From: JAVVHH01 sp963835135
Lineage (GTDB): Bacteria; Pseudomonadota; Alphaproteobacteria; Acetobacterales; Acetobacteraceae
NCBI GenBank assembly: GCA_963835135.1
Contig: CAWIEF010000001.1
Span: forward strand, 186,001-250,000
DNA length: 64,000 nt
Direction of reading: 5' to 3'
Shown: positions 45,148 through 54,678 of the stretch, in pieces
Numbering within the stretch: the stretch's first letter is position 1
How the letters are laid out: every line of letters begins with the position of its first letter
Notes under the pieces: generated by a model
What the model was told of the DNA's origin: nothing
The model's input: the letters and a program-made list of their open reading frames with translations, nothing else
Databases searched by the model: none
Position numbers and translations under genes: made by a program

Positions 45148-46763
45148 GCGGCGTTGCGGATCAGGTCGGCGCCGCGCTCGGCGATCATCAGCGTCGTCGC
45201 GTAGGTGTTGGCGGACGGCATCGACGGCATGATGGAGGCGTCGATGACGCGCAAGCCGTGCATGCCGTGCACCCGGAGCTGGTCGTCGACCACGGCGCCG
45301 GGGTCGTTGGCGGGGCCCATCTTGGCGGTTCCGATCAGGTGGTAGGTGGTCGTGCCGTTCTCGCGGGCGAAGGCGAGGAGTTCGTCGTCGCTCTGCGCGG
45401 CGGGGCCGGGCAGCGTCTCGCGGTCGACGAATGGGGCAAGCTCGGGGGTGGATAGCATCCGGCGCACGAGCCGCATGCCGCCCAGCAGGATGCGGCGGTC
45501 CATCGGGTCGGACAGGTAATTGGGCTGGATGACCGGGTCGACAAACGGGTCGGCGCTCCGCGCGCGCACGTGGCCACGGCTTTCCGGGCGGTGCGGCCAG
45601 GCGCCGGCGGACATGCCGGGATAATCGTCGAGGATGTAGGTCTTGCCCTGCTGGTAGCTGCCGGGGGTGAAGACGCATTGCAGGTCCGGCGCGTCGGCAC
45701 CGTCCCACGACTTCCAGAACACGTGGACGTGCGACGGTGCGGTGGCCAGGATGCTCGGCGCGCCGGTGGCCCAGCGCAGCACCTGCTGACCCAATCGAGC
45801 CCCGCGGGCGAGCTCGTTGAGCGTGGTGGTGCCCGTTTTGGCGCGCATGACCAAGCGGGCCGCGAAATGGTCGCGGAAGTTCTCGCCCACCCCGGACAGT
45901 TCGTGCCGGACGGGGATGCCGAGATCGCCGAGCAGCCCGGTCGGGCCGATGCCGGAGATCTGCAGCAGGCGGGCGGTATTGACGGTTCCGGCGGAAATGA
46001 TGACCTCGCGGCGGGCGCGGACCTCGTGCGGAACGCCGCCCTGCTCGGTCAGATAGCGGATGCCGACTGCGCGTTTGCCATCGAGGATGATGCCGCTCGC
46101 CCGCGCGTTGGTGCGGACCTCGACCTGGCCGCGGCGGAGCGCGGGGCGGAGGAACGCGACCGCGGCGCTGACCCGGCGGCCCTTGTAGATGGTACGCTGG
46201 TAGTAGCCGACCCCGGCCTGGTCGCCGCTGTTGTAATCCGGGTTGCGCGGGATCCCCATGCCGACGCAGCCGGCGATGAAGGCTTCGGACAGCGGGTGGA
46301 TCCAGTCCATGTCGGTGACGGGGATCTTGCCGTCGCGGCCGCGCCGCTCGCCACCCGGCCCGACCCGCCGCTCGCTCCGGCGATAGTAGGGCAGCACGTC
46401 CTCGTAGCCCCAGCCACGGTTGCCGCGTTGGGCCCAGGTGTCGAGATCGGCCGGCTGGCCGCGGTTGTAGATCATGCCGTTGACCGACGAGGAGCCGCCG
46501 AGGGTACGCCCCTGGGTCGTCGCGATGGCGCGGCCGGCGGTAAGGTCGGTCGGTTCGGTCTTGAACTGCCAGGTGTAGGCCGGGTCGAACAGGGTCTTGG
46601 TGAAGCCGGCGGGAATGTGGATCCACGGGTTGCGGTCAGGCGGGCCGGCCTCGAGCACGCAGACGGTCGTGCCGGGCGTCTCGGTCAGGCGATTGGCGAG
46701 AACGGAGCCGGCCGCACCGGCACCGACGATGACGTAGTCGAAGCTGTCTGCGTGGTCTCCCAT
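45144..46763 (-). CDS. GMC-family FAD oxidoreductase (choline dehydrogenase-like)
   Basis: This 539-aa flavoprotein has an N-terminal FAD-binding motif GAGAAGSVLANRLTE (residues 13-27), the GMC signature GGSSSVNGMIYNRG near residue 85, a second GMC signature around SAGTVNTARLLQISGIG, and an active-site His in TYHLIGTAKMG near the C-terminus. GMC enzymes oxidise alcohols such as choline, sugars or polyols. It is the last gene of the tarD-dgoK-dgoA operon (9-bp gap after dgoA), so a sugar or polyol substrate feeding sugar acids is more likely than choline. Confidence 0.87.
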   Translation of the reverse strand: MGDHADSFDYVIVGAGAAGSVLANRLTETPGTTVCVLEAGPPDRNPWIHIPAGFTKTLFDPAYTWQFKTEPTDLTAGRAIATTQGRTLGGSSSVNGMIYNRGQPADLDTWAQRGNRGWGYEDVLPYYRRSERRVGPGGERRGRDGKIPVTDMDWIHPLSEAFIAGCVGMGIPRNPDYNSGDQAGVGYYQRTIYKGRRVSAAVAFLRPALRRGQVEVRTNARASGIILDGKRAVGIRYLTEQGGVPHEVRARREVIISAGTVNTARLLQISGIGPTGLLGDLGIPVRHELSGVGENFRDHFAARLVMRAKTGTTTLNELARGARLGQQVLRWATGAPSILATAPSHVHVFWKSWDGADAPDLQCVFTPGSYQQGKTYILDDYPGMSAGAWPHRPESRGHVRARSADPFVDPVIQPNYLSDPMDRRILLGGMRLVRRMLSTPELAPFVDRETLPGPAAQSDDELLAFARENGTTTYHLIGTAKMGPANDPGAVVDDQLRVHGMHGLRVIDASIMPSMPSANTYATTLMIAERGADLIRNAA

Positions 46764-46772
46764 GACGTGACG

Positions 46773-47405
46773 CTAGCGGCCGTGGACAGGCAGGGCTAGT
46801 GCCGCCGAGAGCGCGGCGGCCTTGACGCTGACGGTGGTGGGCCCATCGCCGGGTTTGTAGATGGCCGAGCCGATGCCGTATCCGGCGGCGCCGCCCGCGC
46901 GCCAGGCAGGGATTGTGGCGGCGTCGACGCCGCCGACAGGGATGAGCATGGTGTCCGCCGGAAGGACGGCGCGAAGGGCGCGGAGCATCGCCGGGCTGCC
47001 GGCTTCGGCGGGGAACAGCTTCAGCGCGTCGGCCCCTGCGGCGAGCAGCGCGAAGGCTTCGGCGGGGGTGAAGAAGCCCGGGATGGCGAACAGACCCGCC
47101 GCCTTGGCGGCCCGCACGAGCGCCGGGTCGGCGTGCGGGGTCACGATCAGGCGGCCGCCGGCGGAGGCAACGCGGGCGACGTCGGCCTCGGTCATGACGG
47201 TGCCGGCGCCGATCAGGACCGAGCCGCCGAACCTGCGGGCGAGCGTCTCGATGCTGCGGAACGGCTCGGGCGAGTTGAGCGGGACCTCGATGATGCGCAG
47301 CCCGGCGTCGACCAACGCGGCCCCGACCGCATCCGCATCAACCGGCGGGAGACCGCGGAGGATGGCGATCAGCGGGCACTGTGCCAACAAAGCTTTCACT
47401 TCCAT
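46773..47405 (-). CDS. dgoA: 2-dehydro-3-deoxy-6-phosphogalactonate aldolase
   Basis: This 210-aa class I aldolase of the KDPG/KDPGal group splits the 6-phospho sugar acid into pyruvate and glyceraldehyde 3-phosphate. It shows CPLIAILRGL, the catalytic Glu in IEVPLNSPEP, GAGTVMT, TPHADP and the Schiff-base Lys in DALKLFPAE. The NSPEP variant fits DgoA better than Eda, and dgoK immediately upstream agrees. Its start lies inside the last codons of dgoK (10-bp overlap). Confidence 0.9.
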   Translation of the reverse strand: MEVKALLAQCPLIAILRGLPPVDADAVGAALVDAGLRIIEVPLNSPEPFRSIETLARRFGGSVLIGAGTVMTEADVARVASAGGRLIVTPHADPALVRAAKAAGLFAIPGFFTPAEAFALLAAGADALKLFPAEAGSPAMLRALRAVLPADTMLIPVGGVDAATIPAWRAGGAAGYGIGSAIYKPGDGPTTVSVKAAALSAALALPVHGR

Positions 47406-48265
47406 CCGGCATTCTCCGCGATGAGGGACAAGCCGGCGGCGGCCATGTCCGGGGGTGCCGTCCGGGCGGCGATGCCGCGCGCCGAGAGTGCGATCGTATA
47501 AAGGCGGCAGAGCGTCGGCTCGCCGATCAGGTGGACCGGGGCGGCGAGGGCCATGGCGGCGATCTCGCTGCCGATGAGCAGGCCGGACAAGTAGGAGGCG
47601 GCGGCGGCCTCGCCGAGTTCGCCGACCAGGCCGAGGGTGCGCACGCCGAACAGATGGTGCAGCAGGCCGCCGTCGCTGCCGGCCCGCGCCACGCCGCGGG
47701 CGAAGGCGTCGTCGTCGGGGGGGCCGTCCGTCATCATGCGGCCGAGAATGGTGTGGGAGCGCAACGCGGCAAAGACCTCGCCGGTCATGGCCGTCGTGAA
47801 CCCGGTGATGGCGCCGGCGGTGACGGTGGCCCACTTCGAATGCGTGCCCGGCAGGCAATACAGGCCGTCGCCGGCTTGGCCGATAGCGCCCGCGAGCTGC
47901 GTCTCCTCGCCTCGCATCACTTCGGGAACCCCGAAGGGATCGCGACAGGTCAGGCCGGGGATGATGGCAAGGGTAGCCCCATCGAACGGCACGGGCATCA
48001 GCGCCGCGGCCAGGGCCGTCGGGCTGGCTGGGCACGGGAGGTAGGGCGCCTCGACCCAGCCCTGGCGGCTGCCGATCATGCCCGCCATCAGAACCTGCGT
48101 TTCGCCCCCGGCGAGCCAATCGCCGACGAGATCATGCAGCACCGCCGGAAACGCGCTGGGATCGACCCGGGTGATGCCGCTCGGGCTGTCGCGCCGCTCG
48201 AGGACCATGCTGTCTCGGATGTGGTAGGCACGCAGGCTGGTGGTGCCCCAGTCGAGACCGATCAT
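47396..48265 (-). CDS. dgoK: 2-dehydro-3-deoxygalactonokinase
   Basis: This 289-aa sugar-acid kinase phosphorylates 2-dehydro-3-deoxygalactonate at C6. It shows the N-terminal phosphate motif IGLDWGTTSLRAY, the MAGMIGSRQGWVEAPYLPCP stretch typical of DgoK, and LPGTHSKWATV for the second phosphate site. Overlaps of 4 bp with tarD upstream and 10 bp with dgoA downstream show tight coupling. Together with dgoA it provides the lower part of the De Ley-Doudoroff galactonate route; a normal dgoD dehydratase is not present. Confidence 0.9.
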   Translation of the reverse strand: MIGLDWGTTSLRAYHIRDSMVLERRDSPSGITRVDPSAFPAVLHDLVGDWLAGGETQVLMAGMIGSRQGWVEAPYLPCPASPTALAAALMPVPFDGATLAIIPGLTCRDPFGVPEVMRGEETQLAGAIGQAGDGLYCLPGTHSKWATVTAGAITGFTTAMTGEVFAALRSHTILGRMMTDGPPDDDAFARGVARAGSDGGLLHHLFGVRTLGLVGELGEAAAASYLSGLLIGSEIAAMALAAPVHLIGEPTLCRLYTIALSARGIAARTAPPDMAAAGLSLIAENAGWK

Positions 48266-49419
48266 TCGGCGAGCGCCCGCATGACGCTGATCAGGTCGGA
48301 CTTGCCCTCGAAGCCGATGCCCGGCAGGTCGGGCATGAGAATGTGGCCGTCCTCGACGCGGACCTGGTCGGGAAAGCCGCCGTAGGGCTGGAACAGATCG
48401 GGGTAGCTCTCGTTGCCGCCGAGGCCGAGACCGGCGGCGATGTTGAGGGACATCTGGTGGCCCCCGTGCGGGACGCAGCGCGAGGGCGACCAGCCGGCTT
48501 GGTTCAGGACCTCGAGCGTGCGGAGGTATTCGCACAGGCCGTAGGACAGGGCGCAATCGAACTGCAGCCAGTCCCGATCGGGGCGCATGCCGCCGTAGCG
48601 CAGCAGGTTGCGGGCATCCTGATGGCTGAACAGATTCTCGCCGGTGGCCATCGGCGCCGGATAGAACTCCGCCAGGGCGGCTTGCAGAGCGTAGTCCAGC
48701 GGATCGCCGGCTTCCTCATACCAAAAGAGCGGGTAGTCGCGGAGCATCTTGGCGTAGGCGATGGCGGTCTCGAGGTCGAAGCGGCCGTTGGCGTCGACCG
48801 CGAGTTGGGCGGAGCCGATCTCGGCCAGCACGGCCTCGATGCGGGCCCGGTCCTCGTCGATCGGGGCGCCGCCGATCTTCATTTTGACCACCGTGTAGCC
48901 GCGGTCGAGGTAGCGGCGCATTTCGGCGCGGAGGGCGGAATTGTCCTTACCGGGGTAGTAGTAGCCGCCGGCGGCGTAGACGAAGACGCGAGGGTCGGCA
49001 ATGCGATCGTGCCGTTCGGCGAGGAGGCGGAAGAGGGGTTTGGCTTCGAGTTTGGCTCGGGCGTCCCAGAGGGCCATGTCGAGGGTTCCGACGGCGACGG
49101 AGCGCTCGCCGTGGCCGCCGGGCTTTTCGTTGGCCATCATGGCCGCCCAAGCCCGATGCGGATCGAGCATGCCGTCGTGGTCGAGCAAGGATGCCGGCTC
49201 GGCCTCGAGCAGCCGGGGCGCGAAGCGCTCGCGGATCAGGCCACCTTGGCCATAGCGCCCGTTCGAGTTGAAGCCGTAGCCCACGACCCGGCGGCCCCGG
49301 CGGACTTCGTCGGTCACGACCGCGACCAGGCTCGTCGTCATCCTGCTGAAGTCGATGTAGGCGTTGCGGATCGGCGAAGCGATCGGCTGAGTGATTTCGC
49401 GGACATCGACAATGCGCAT
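48262..49419 (-). CDS. Enolase-superfamily acid-sugar dehydratase, D(-)-tartrate dehydratase-like
   Basis: This 385-aa enzyme belongs to the mandelate racemase group of the enolase superfamily. It closely matches, as I recall it, the characterised Bradyrhizobium D(-)-tartrate dehydratase along its whole length: start MRIVDVREIT, SNGRYGQGGLIRERFA, base Lys in VVKMKIGG, metal ligands in VDANGRF and EEAGDP, and base His in CVPHGGHQMSLN. That enzyme turns D-tartrate into oxaloacetate. Here, however, it leads an operon with dgoK and dgoA, where a galactonate-type dehydratase would be expected. The substrate should be regarded as open. Confidence 0.85.
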   Translation of the reverse strand: MRIVDVREITQPIASPIRNAYIDFSRMTTSLVAVVTDEVRRGRRVVGYGFNSNGRYGQGGLIRERFAPRLLEAEPASLLDHDGMLDPHRAWAAMMANEKPGGHGERSVAVGTLDMALWDARAKLEAKPLFRLLAERHDRIADPRVFVYAAGGYYYPGKDNSALRAEMRRYLDRGYTVVKMKIGGAPIDEDRARIEAVLAEIGSAQLAVDANGRFDLETAIAYAKMLRDYPLFWYEEAGDPLDYALQAALAEFYPAPMATGENLFSHQDARNLLRYGGMRPDRDWLQFDCALSYGLCEYLRTLEVLNQAGWSPSRCVPHGGHQMSLNIAAGLGLGGNESYPDLFQPYGGFPDQVRVEDGHILMPDLPGIGFEGKSDLISVMRALAE

Positions 49420-49444
49420 GGTGCAGGCTCTCTTCGGAGTGCGA

Positions 49445-51145
49445 TCAGTTGATTGGTCGCGCGGGGCGGTCGCGGCGAAGCGCGGGAGCGTGGTCGGGTG
49501 CCAGAAGAGTAAGTCGGACGAAGCGTCCGCGCGAGTAGTTGAAGCCCGAGACCACGGCGATTTCCTCCGGCGCCAGGCCGCCCGCACGGGCGTCGGCGAG
49601 GACGGCGGCCAGATCGCGGTCGCCGACCAGCAGCGTCGTGACCTCGCCGGAGGCTAGGGCGGCGGCGCCCTCCGCGGCGGTGAGGAACTCGGTATCGGTG
49701 CCGGCGAGGAACATCAGGCTCGGCTCGGCGAAGCCCACCGTGCCAAGCCGGCCCGGCGGCAGGTCCGCCACGACCCGCGGGGCAATCCAGAGCGGGGTCA
49801 GCCGGGGCAACTCCCAGCCGAGCGCGGTCCAATACAGCAGCGGCATGCAGCAGAGCGCTGAGAGGATCGTGCGGCGCTCGATGTCCCAGCGGGCGGAGCC
49901 AGCGCGGCGCAGGAGCGGGACGAACACGGCGGCGGTCAGGCAGGCGGCAACGACCGCGGGAAGGCCGGTGGAGAGCGGCTCGTGCAGAACGATGGGCAGA
50001 GCGCCGAGGGCGGTCGCGACGGCCAGGCTCACGAGGATGGCGAGCACCGCGCCCACGACGCCGATGGGGCGGCGGTCGCGGCGCAGCAGCCAGGCGGCGG
50101 CCAGCAGGCAGATCGCCGGGTAGAGCGGCAGGGTGTAGTGCGGAAGCTTGGTGGGCACAGCCTCGAACACCAGCCAAGAGGGCACGATCCAGGCGAGCAG
50201 GAAACGTGTGACCGGGTCGGTGCGGTCGCGCCAGGCAGCGAGCAGGGCCGCGGGCATCGCGGCCGTCGCCGGGAGCGCGAGAACCGGCAGCAGCAGCAGA
50301 TGCAGGCCGGGCGGGCCCCAATGGGCGTCGTCGCCTGAGCTGAGCTTACGGCCGAGGTCGCCGCCGACCGCGTCGGTGAAGAATTTGCCGGAGGTGGCGA
50401 CGCCGATGGCGGCGAACCACGGCAGGATCGCGGCGAGCATGAGGGGGATGCCCCAGGCGGGGCGGAGTGGGCGGAGCCAGCCCCATCGCCGGTCGGCCAG
50501 GCCGAGGGTCACGGCGGTGAGGCCTGCCACCATGAGGCCGATCGGGCCCTTGAGCAGGATGCTGGCGGCGAGGGCGAGCCAGAACAGCGCGGCATGCGCG
50601 GCGCGCAGGGTGCCGGGCCGGAGATAGGCGCGGGCGAGGACTCCCATGGCGAGCACGATGCTGCCGAGCAGGGCGGCATCGGTCTTCGCGATGTGCGCCT
50701 CGACGGAGAGGATCAGCGCGCTGGCCAGGAAGGCGGCCCCGAGTAGGGCCGATTGGCGGCCGAGGAGCGGAGCCGCCAGTTCGAAGGTCGCGAGGACGGC
50801 GGCGAGGGCGCCGAGCGCGGACGGGACGCGGTAGGGCCAGATCGGGTTGCTCCGGGCGATGCCGAGCGCACCGGCGGCGGCGGCGAACGGCGTCTGCAAC
50901 CAGTAGATGCCGATCGGCTTGCGGTTGCGGGCCTCGGTCCCGTTCTGGATACGGACGAAGTCGCCGGTCTCGATCATCTGCTTGGTGCCTTGGGCGAACC
51001 GGCTCTCGTCGCGGTCGCCGGGCGGCAGGGCAAAAAAGCCGGGCAGCCAGAGCACAAGGCAGAACAGCACGAGCAAGAGACGCGGCCGGGCTGTCTCGAG
51101 CGTGAGGAATCCGGGGCTGTCGTCCCGGCGGGGTGCCGCGTCCAT
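49445..51145 (-). CDS. ArnT-like GT39 glycosyltransferase
   Basis: This 566-aa multi-helix GT-C enzyme has the ArnT-type first periplasmic loop PPGDRDESRFAQGTKQM (metal/substrate acidic pair near residues 44-46) and RNRKPIGIYWLQ. About 11-12 membrane helices are followed by a soluble C-terminal part (from about residue 445). ArnT adds aminoarabinose or another sugar to lipid A; relatives glycosylate other acceptors. No arn synthesis genes are near, so the sugar and acceptor are unknown. The ATG at 51145 has a GGAGG site. It is divergent from rsmB. Confidence 0.83.
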   Translation of the reverse strand: MDAAPRRDDSPGFLTLETARPRLLLVLFCLVLWLPGFFALPPGDRDESRFAQGTKQMIETGDFVRIQNGTEARNRKPIGIYWLQTPFAAAAGALGIARSNPIWPYRVPSALGALAAVLATFELAAPLLGRQSALLGAAFLASALILSVEAHIAKTDAALLGSIVLAMGVLARAYLRPGTLRAAHAALFWLALAASILLKGPIGLMVAGLTAVTLGLADRRWGWLRPLRPAWGIPLMLAAILPWFAAIGVATSGKFFTDAVGGDLGRKLSSGDDAHWGPPGLHLLLLPVLALPATAAMPAALLAAWRDRTDPVTRFLLAWIVPSWLVFEAVPTKLPHYTLPLYPAICLLAAAWLLRRDRRPIGVVGAVLAILVSLAVATALGALPIVLHEPLSTGLPAVVAACLTAAVFVPLLRRAGSARWDIERRTILSALCCMPLLYWTALGWELPRLTPLWIAPRVVADLPPGRLGTVGFAEPSLMFLAGTDTEFLTAAEGAAALASGEVTTLLVGDRDLAAVLADARAGGLAPEEIAVVSGFNYSRGRFVRLTLLAPDHAPALRRDRPARPIN

Positions 51146-51233
51146 CGCGCCTCCAAGCATTTTTGGCTTTGCCTGTCGACAGGGTGGAGGGCTGGGCTGG
51201 TCTCCGTGCTGGTTAACGGTCATGAACGGCGCC

Positions 51234-52511
51234 ATGACACGCGAGCAGAACCGCCCCGCGCCGGCCTCTCCCGCTGATCCGACGCGGGACATCGCGTTCG
51301 AATTGCTGAGCGGCGTATTGGATCGGCGGCGCACGCTCGAGGAGGGGCTGGAGCGGGCGGGGGCGGCCGAGCCACGCGACCGCGCGGCGGCGCACCGGCT
51401 GGCGGCAGCCGTGTTGCGGCGGCTGGGGTCGCTGGACGCAGTGTTGGAGCCGCTGCTGAACCGGGCGCCGCCGGATGGGATCCGGCATGTGCTGCGGCTC
51501 GGGGCGGCCGGGCTACTGCTGCTGGACACGCCGGCACATGCGGCGGTGGGCACGGCGGTCGACCTGGCGCGACGGCGCAAGCTGGCGCCGTTCGCCGGGC
51601 TGGTGAACGCGGTGTTGCGCCGGGTCGCGGCGGACGGCGCGGCGGCGCTGGAGGAGTTGGATGGGCCGCGGCTCGATACGCCGGCGTGGCTTTGGGCGAG
51701 TTGGGGCGCCGAAGCGCGGGTGATCGCGGAGGCGCATGCCGGCGAGGCGCCACTCGACCTGACGGTGGCGCCGGGCTCGGAGACGCCGGAGGGCGGCGCG
51801 GTGTTGCCGACCGGGTCGGTGCGGTTCGCGGCGGGAACGCGGGTGCAGGAGTTGGCGGGATTCGACGAGGGGCGGTTCTGGGTGCAGGACGCGGCGGCGG
51901 CGCTGCCGGCGCGGTTGCTGGCCGCCCGGCCCGGTGAGCGCGTGGCCGACCTGTGCGCGGCGCCCGGGGGAAAGACGGCGCAATTGGCGGCAGCCGGGGC
52001 GGAGTTGTACGCGGTCGAGCGCGACCCGGGGCGGATCCGGCGGTTAAACGAGAATCTCAGCCGGCTCGGGCTGACGGTCGACGTGGCGCAGGCGGACGTG
52101 CTCGAGTGGCGGCCCCCTGCCCTGCTCGACGCGGTGCTGCTGGATGCGCCCTGCAGCGCGACCGGGACGATCCGGCGGCATCCGGACGTGCAGCGGCTGC
52201 GGCGGCCGAAGGACGTCGCGGAGTTGGCCGCCGCGCAGGACCGCATGCTGGCGGCGGCGGCGCGGATGCTGCGGCCCGGCGGGCGGCTGCTCTATGCGGT
52301 CTGCTCGCTGCAGCCCGACGAGGGAGCGGCCCGGGTAGCCGACCCGGCGCGGTTCGGCTTGCGCGCGGACCCGTTCACGGCGGACGAACTCGCGGCGTTC
52401 CCGGAGGCGCGGACAGCCGAGGGGCATCTGCGGACGCACCCGGGGCTCTGGCGCGAACGGGGTGGGGTTGACGGCTTCTTCGCGGCGCGGCTCGTCCGGG
52501 CGGAAGGCTGA
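51234..52511 (+). CDS. rsmB: 16S rRNA m5C967 methyltransferase
   Basis: RsmB/Sun (425 aa) methylates C967 of 16S rRNA. An N-terminal NusB-like helical domain (residues 15-150) precedes the SAM-dependent core. Motif I is LCAAPGGKTAQL (near residue 245), the catalytic Cys lies in LDAPCSATGTIRRHPD (near 305), and the second Cys in YAVCSLQPDEG. The usual Thr/Ser of the second motif is normal for the family. A Met 12 bp upstream (51222) is an equally possible start; neither has a clear ribosome site. The heparinase-like gene follows 53 bp on, as in many related genomes. Confidence 0.93.
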   Translation: MTREQNRPAPASPADPTRDIAFELLSGVLDRRRTLEEGLERAGAAEPRDRAAAHRLAAAVLRRLGSLDAVLEPLLNRAPPDGIRHVLRLGAAGLLLLDTPAHAAVGTAVDLARRRKLAPFAGLVNAVLRRVAADGAAALEELDGPRLDTPAWLWASWGAEARVIAEAHAGEAPLDLTVAPGSETPEGGAVLPTGSVRFAAGTRVQELAGFDEGRFWVQDAAAALPARLLAARPGERVADLCAAPGGKTAQLAAAGAELYAVERDPGRIRRLNENLSRLGLTVDVAQADVLEWRPPALLDAVLLDAPCSATGTIRRHPDVQRLRRPKDVAELAAAQDRMLAAAARMLRPGGRLLYAVCSLQPDEGAARVADPARFGLRADPFTADELAAFPEARTAEGHLRTHPGLWRERGGVDGFFAARLVRAEG

Positions 52512-52564
52512 GGCGTTTCGTTTTTTCGGCAGGCTGCTAGAAGCGGAGGCATGCAGGGACAAGC

Positions 52565-54196
52565 GTGATCGATACGACAGATTGGACGCGGTTCGGCTCG
52601 CGGCTGACCCCGCGGCGGCTGGCGCGCGATGCGCGCCGCGTCATGTCGCGGGTGCCGAACTTGCGGCTGGGACGGGTGCCGGAAGCGCCAGCGCTGCCAG
52701 TGCGCGATCCGTGGCCGGGCGATGCGGCGCATGGGGCGCGGATTCTCAAGGGCGAGCTGGCCTGGAACGGGGCCGTGCGCCGATTGGCGCCGGGAAGCTG
52801 GACCGATACGAGCGGGCACGAGACGCTTCGGGCGGTGGCGCACGGGTTCACGTGGCTGCGGGATTTGCGAGCCCTCGGGACCGACCCGGCGCGGGCGCGG
52901 GCGCGGGCGCTGGTGAACGATTGGATCGCCACGCCGGGCCTCGAGCGACTGGCGGAGCGGCCGGACGTGACGGGCGCGCGGATCACGGCGTGGCTGGGCC
53001 ATTATGATTTTTTCGTCGCCTCGGCGGAGGACGGCTTCCGGCACCGGTTCATGGCGCGGCTGATCGCGGACGCGCGGACGCTGGCGGCGAGCCTGCCGGC
53101 GGACGAGTTGGACGGACGGGCGCTTACCGCGATCAAGGGGCTGATCGCGTCGGCCGTGGCGCTGCCCGACCACGCCGCATACCTGACCCGGGCGCTGCGA
53201 TATCTTCCCCAGGAGATCGCGCGGCAGGTCCTGCCGGACGGCGCGCATGGAGAGCGGAGCCCGGCGGTCCAGCTGTTGGCGCTGCAGGACCTGACTGAGA
53301 TTAGGGCGTTGTTGCAGGCGTCGCAGACGCAGCCACCGGCGGCGCTGGCGACCGCGATCGAGCGGATGGCGCCGGCCTTGCGCGCGCTGCGGCATGGGGA
53401 TGGCGGCTTGGTGCTGTTCAACGGCGCGAAGGAGGCGAGCCCGGTGCTGATCGACCTGGTGCTGACCCAGGCGGGGCGCGGCGGACGGGCGCCGGCCGGG
53501 TTGCCGGATGGCGGCTTCCATCGGCTGCAGGCGGGGCGCAGCGTGATGGTGATCGATGGCGGCGCGCCCCCGCCGGCCGGGATCGACCGCCTGGCGCATG
53601 CGGGGACGCTGGCGCTGGAGTTCTCGGTCGGGCGCGAACGGGTCGTGGTCAATTGCGGGGGCATGCCGGCGAGCATCGGGGCGTGGTCGGATGCGGCTCG
53701 GGCGACCGCGGCGCATTCCACGCTGGTGATCGCGGACACGAACTCGTCGGAGCTGAAGCCGGGCGGCTTGGGCCGACGGCCCGAAACGGTGGACGTGCAG
53801 CGGCAGGAGGCGAACGGGGCACATCGGCTCGAGGCGACGCATGACGGCTATCGCCGCCTGCACGGGGCGGTGCACCGGCGGTGCCTGTACATGGCCGAGA
53901 GCGGGGAGGATATCCGCGGCGAGGACGCCGTCGAGGCGCCGGAGCCGTTGCCGTATGTCATCCGGTTCCATTTGCATCCGTTGGTGGTGCCGTCGCTGCA
54001 GCAGGATGGCGAGACGGTAGTGCTGCGGCTGGCCAGCGGGGCGACGTGGCGGTTCCGGGCGGTAGGCGCGGCGGTCAGCTTGGAGGAGAGTGTGTATCTG
54101 GGCGGCGAGCAACCGCGTGGAAGCCAGCAGATCGTGCTGACCGGAGCCAAGGACGGTCAGCAAGTCGTAAAATGGGCCCTCAATAAATTCGCCTAA
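52565..54196 (+). CDS. Heparinase II/III-like protein
   Basis: This 543-aa protein has an N-terminal all-helical toroid (residues 80-300; GHYDFFVASAEDGFRHRF) and a C-terminal beta-sandwich (about 320-540; LEFSVGRERVVVNCGG, HSTLVIAD). This is the layout of the heparinase II/III group. There is no signal peptide, although polysaccharide lyases are usually exported. Family members next to rsmB are widespread in alphaproteobacteria and uncharacterised; an envelope or exopolysaccharide role is an inference. The start is GTG at 52565 with an AGGGAC site. Confidence 0.85.
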   Translation: MIDTTDWTRFGSRLTPRRLARDARRVMSRVPNLRLGRVPEAPALPVRDPWPGDAAHGARILKGELAWNGAVRRLAPGSWTDTSGHETLRAVAHGFTWLRDLRALGTDPARARARALVNDWIATPGLERLAERPDVTGARITAWLGHYDFFVASAEDGFRHRFMARLIADARTLAASLPADELDGRALTAIKGLIASAVALPDHAAYLTRALRYLPQEIARQVLPDGAHGERSPAVQLLALQDLTEIRALLQASQTQPPAALATAIERMAPALRALRHGDGGLVLFNGAKEASPVLIDLVLTQAGRGGRAPAGLPDGGFHRLQAGRSVMVIDGGAPPPAGIDRLAHAGTLALEFSVGRERVVVNCGGMPASIGAWSDAARATAAHSTLVIADTNSSELKPGGLGRRPETVDVQRQEANGAHRLEATHDGYRRLHGAVHRRCLYMAESGEDIRGEDAVEAPEPLPYVIRFHLHPLVVPSLQQDGETVVLRLASGATWRFRAVGAAVSLEESVYLGGEQPRGSQQIVLTGAKDGQQVVKWALNKFA

Positions 54197-54219
54197 TCGT
54201 GGAATCGGGAGAAGTGTCG

Positions 54220-54669
54220 ATGCGTCTGTTGTCTTTACTCGTCTCTGGGCTGTTCGGGGCGGCGCTGCTCCTGCCGCAAGGCGCCCGCGCGGATGATGCG
54301 CCGTCATTGACGCTCGAACTGAACAAGATGGAGCCGATCGCTGTGGCCAACGGCGCCGGGCCGGGGTGCCGGGCGTATCTGGTGGCCAATGATCCGGACG
54401 GCGGGCCGAAATTCGACGTGCTCCGGCTCGACCTGGTGTTGTTCGGAACGGACGGCGTGATTTCGCGGCGGATCGCGCTCGACGTCGGTCCGGTGCAGCC
54501 CGGGCGGGTGCAGGTGCGGCCGTTCGAGTTGCGGGATGTGCCGTGCGACAGCCTGGGGCAGATCCTGGTCAACGACGCCCTGATCTGTAAGGTCGGCGGC
54601 GCGGATCAGACCGATTGCCTCGACCGGGTCAAGACGGCGTCGCGGGTGCCGACCAAGCTGGTGCGGTAA
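54220..54669 (+). CDS. Small periplasmic protein with four cysteines
   Basis: This 149-aa protein has a signal peptide (residues 1-25, ending GARADD) and a good GGGAGAAG ribosome site 7 bp before the ATG at 54220. The mature part is beta-rich and has four cysteines (GPGCRAY, VPCDSL, LICKVG, TDCLDR) that could form two disulfides. I know similar sequences only as conserved hypotheticals in Rhodospirillales-type genomes. It lies 23 bp after the heparinase-like gene in the same direction and is followed by a hairpin at 54679-54708, so it probably ends the rsmB operon. Confidence 0.7.
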   Translation: MRLLSLLVSGLFGAALLLPQGARADDAPSLTLELNKMEPIAVANGAGPGCRAYLVANDPDGGPKFDVLRLDLVLFGTDGVISRRIALDVGPVQPGRVQVRPFELRDVPCDSLGQILVNDALICKVGGADQTDCLDRVKTASRVPTKLVR

Positions 54670-54678
54670 ACTCATCAG

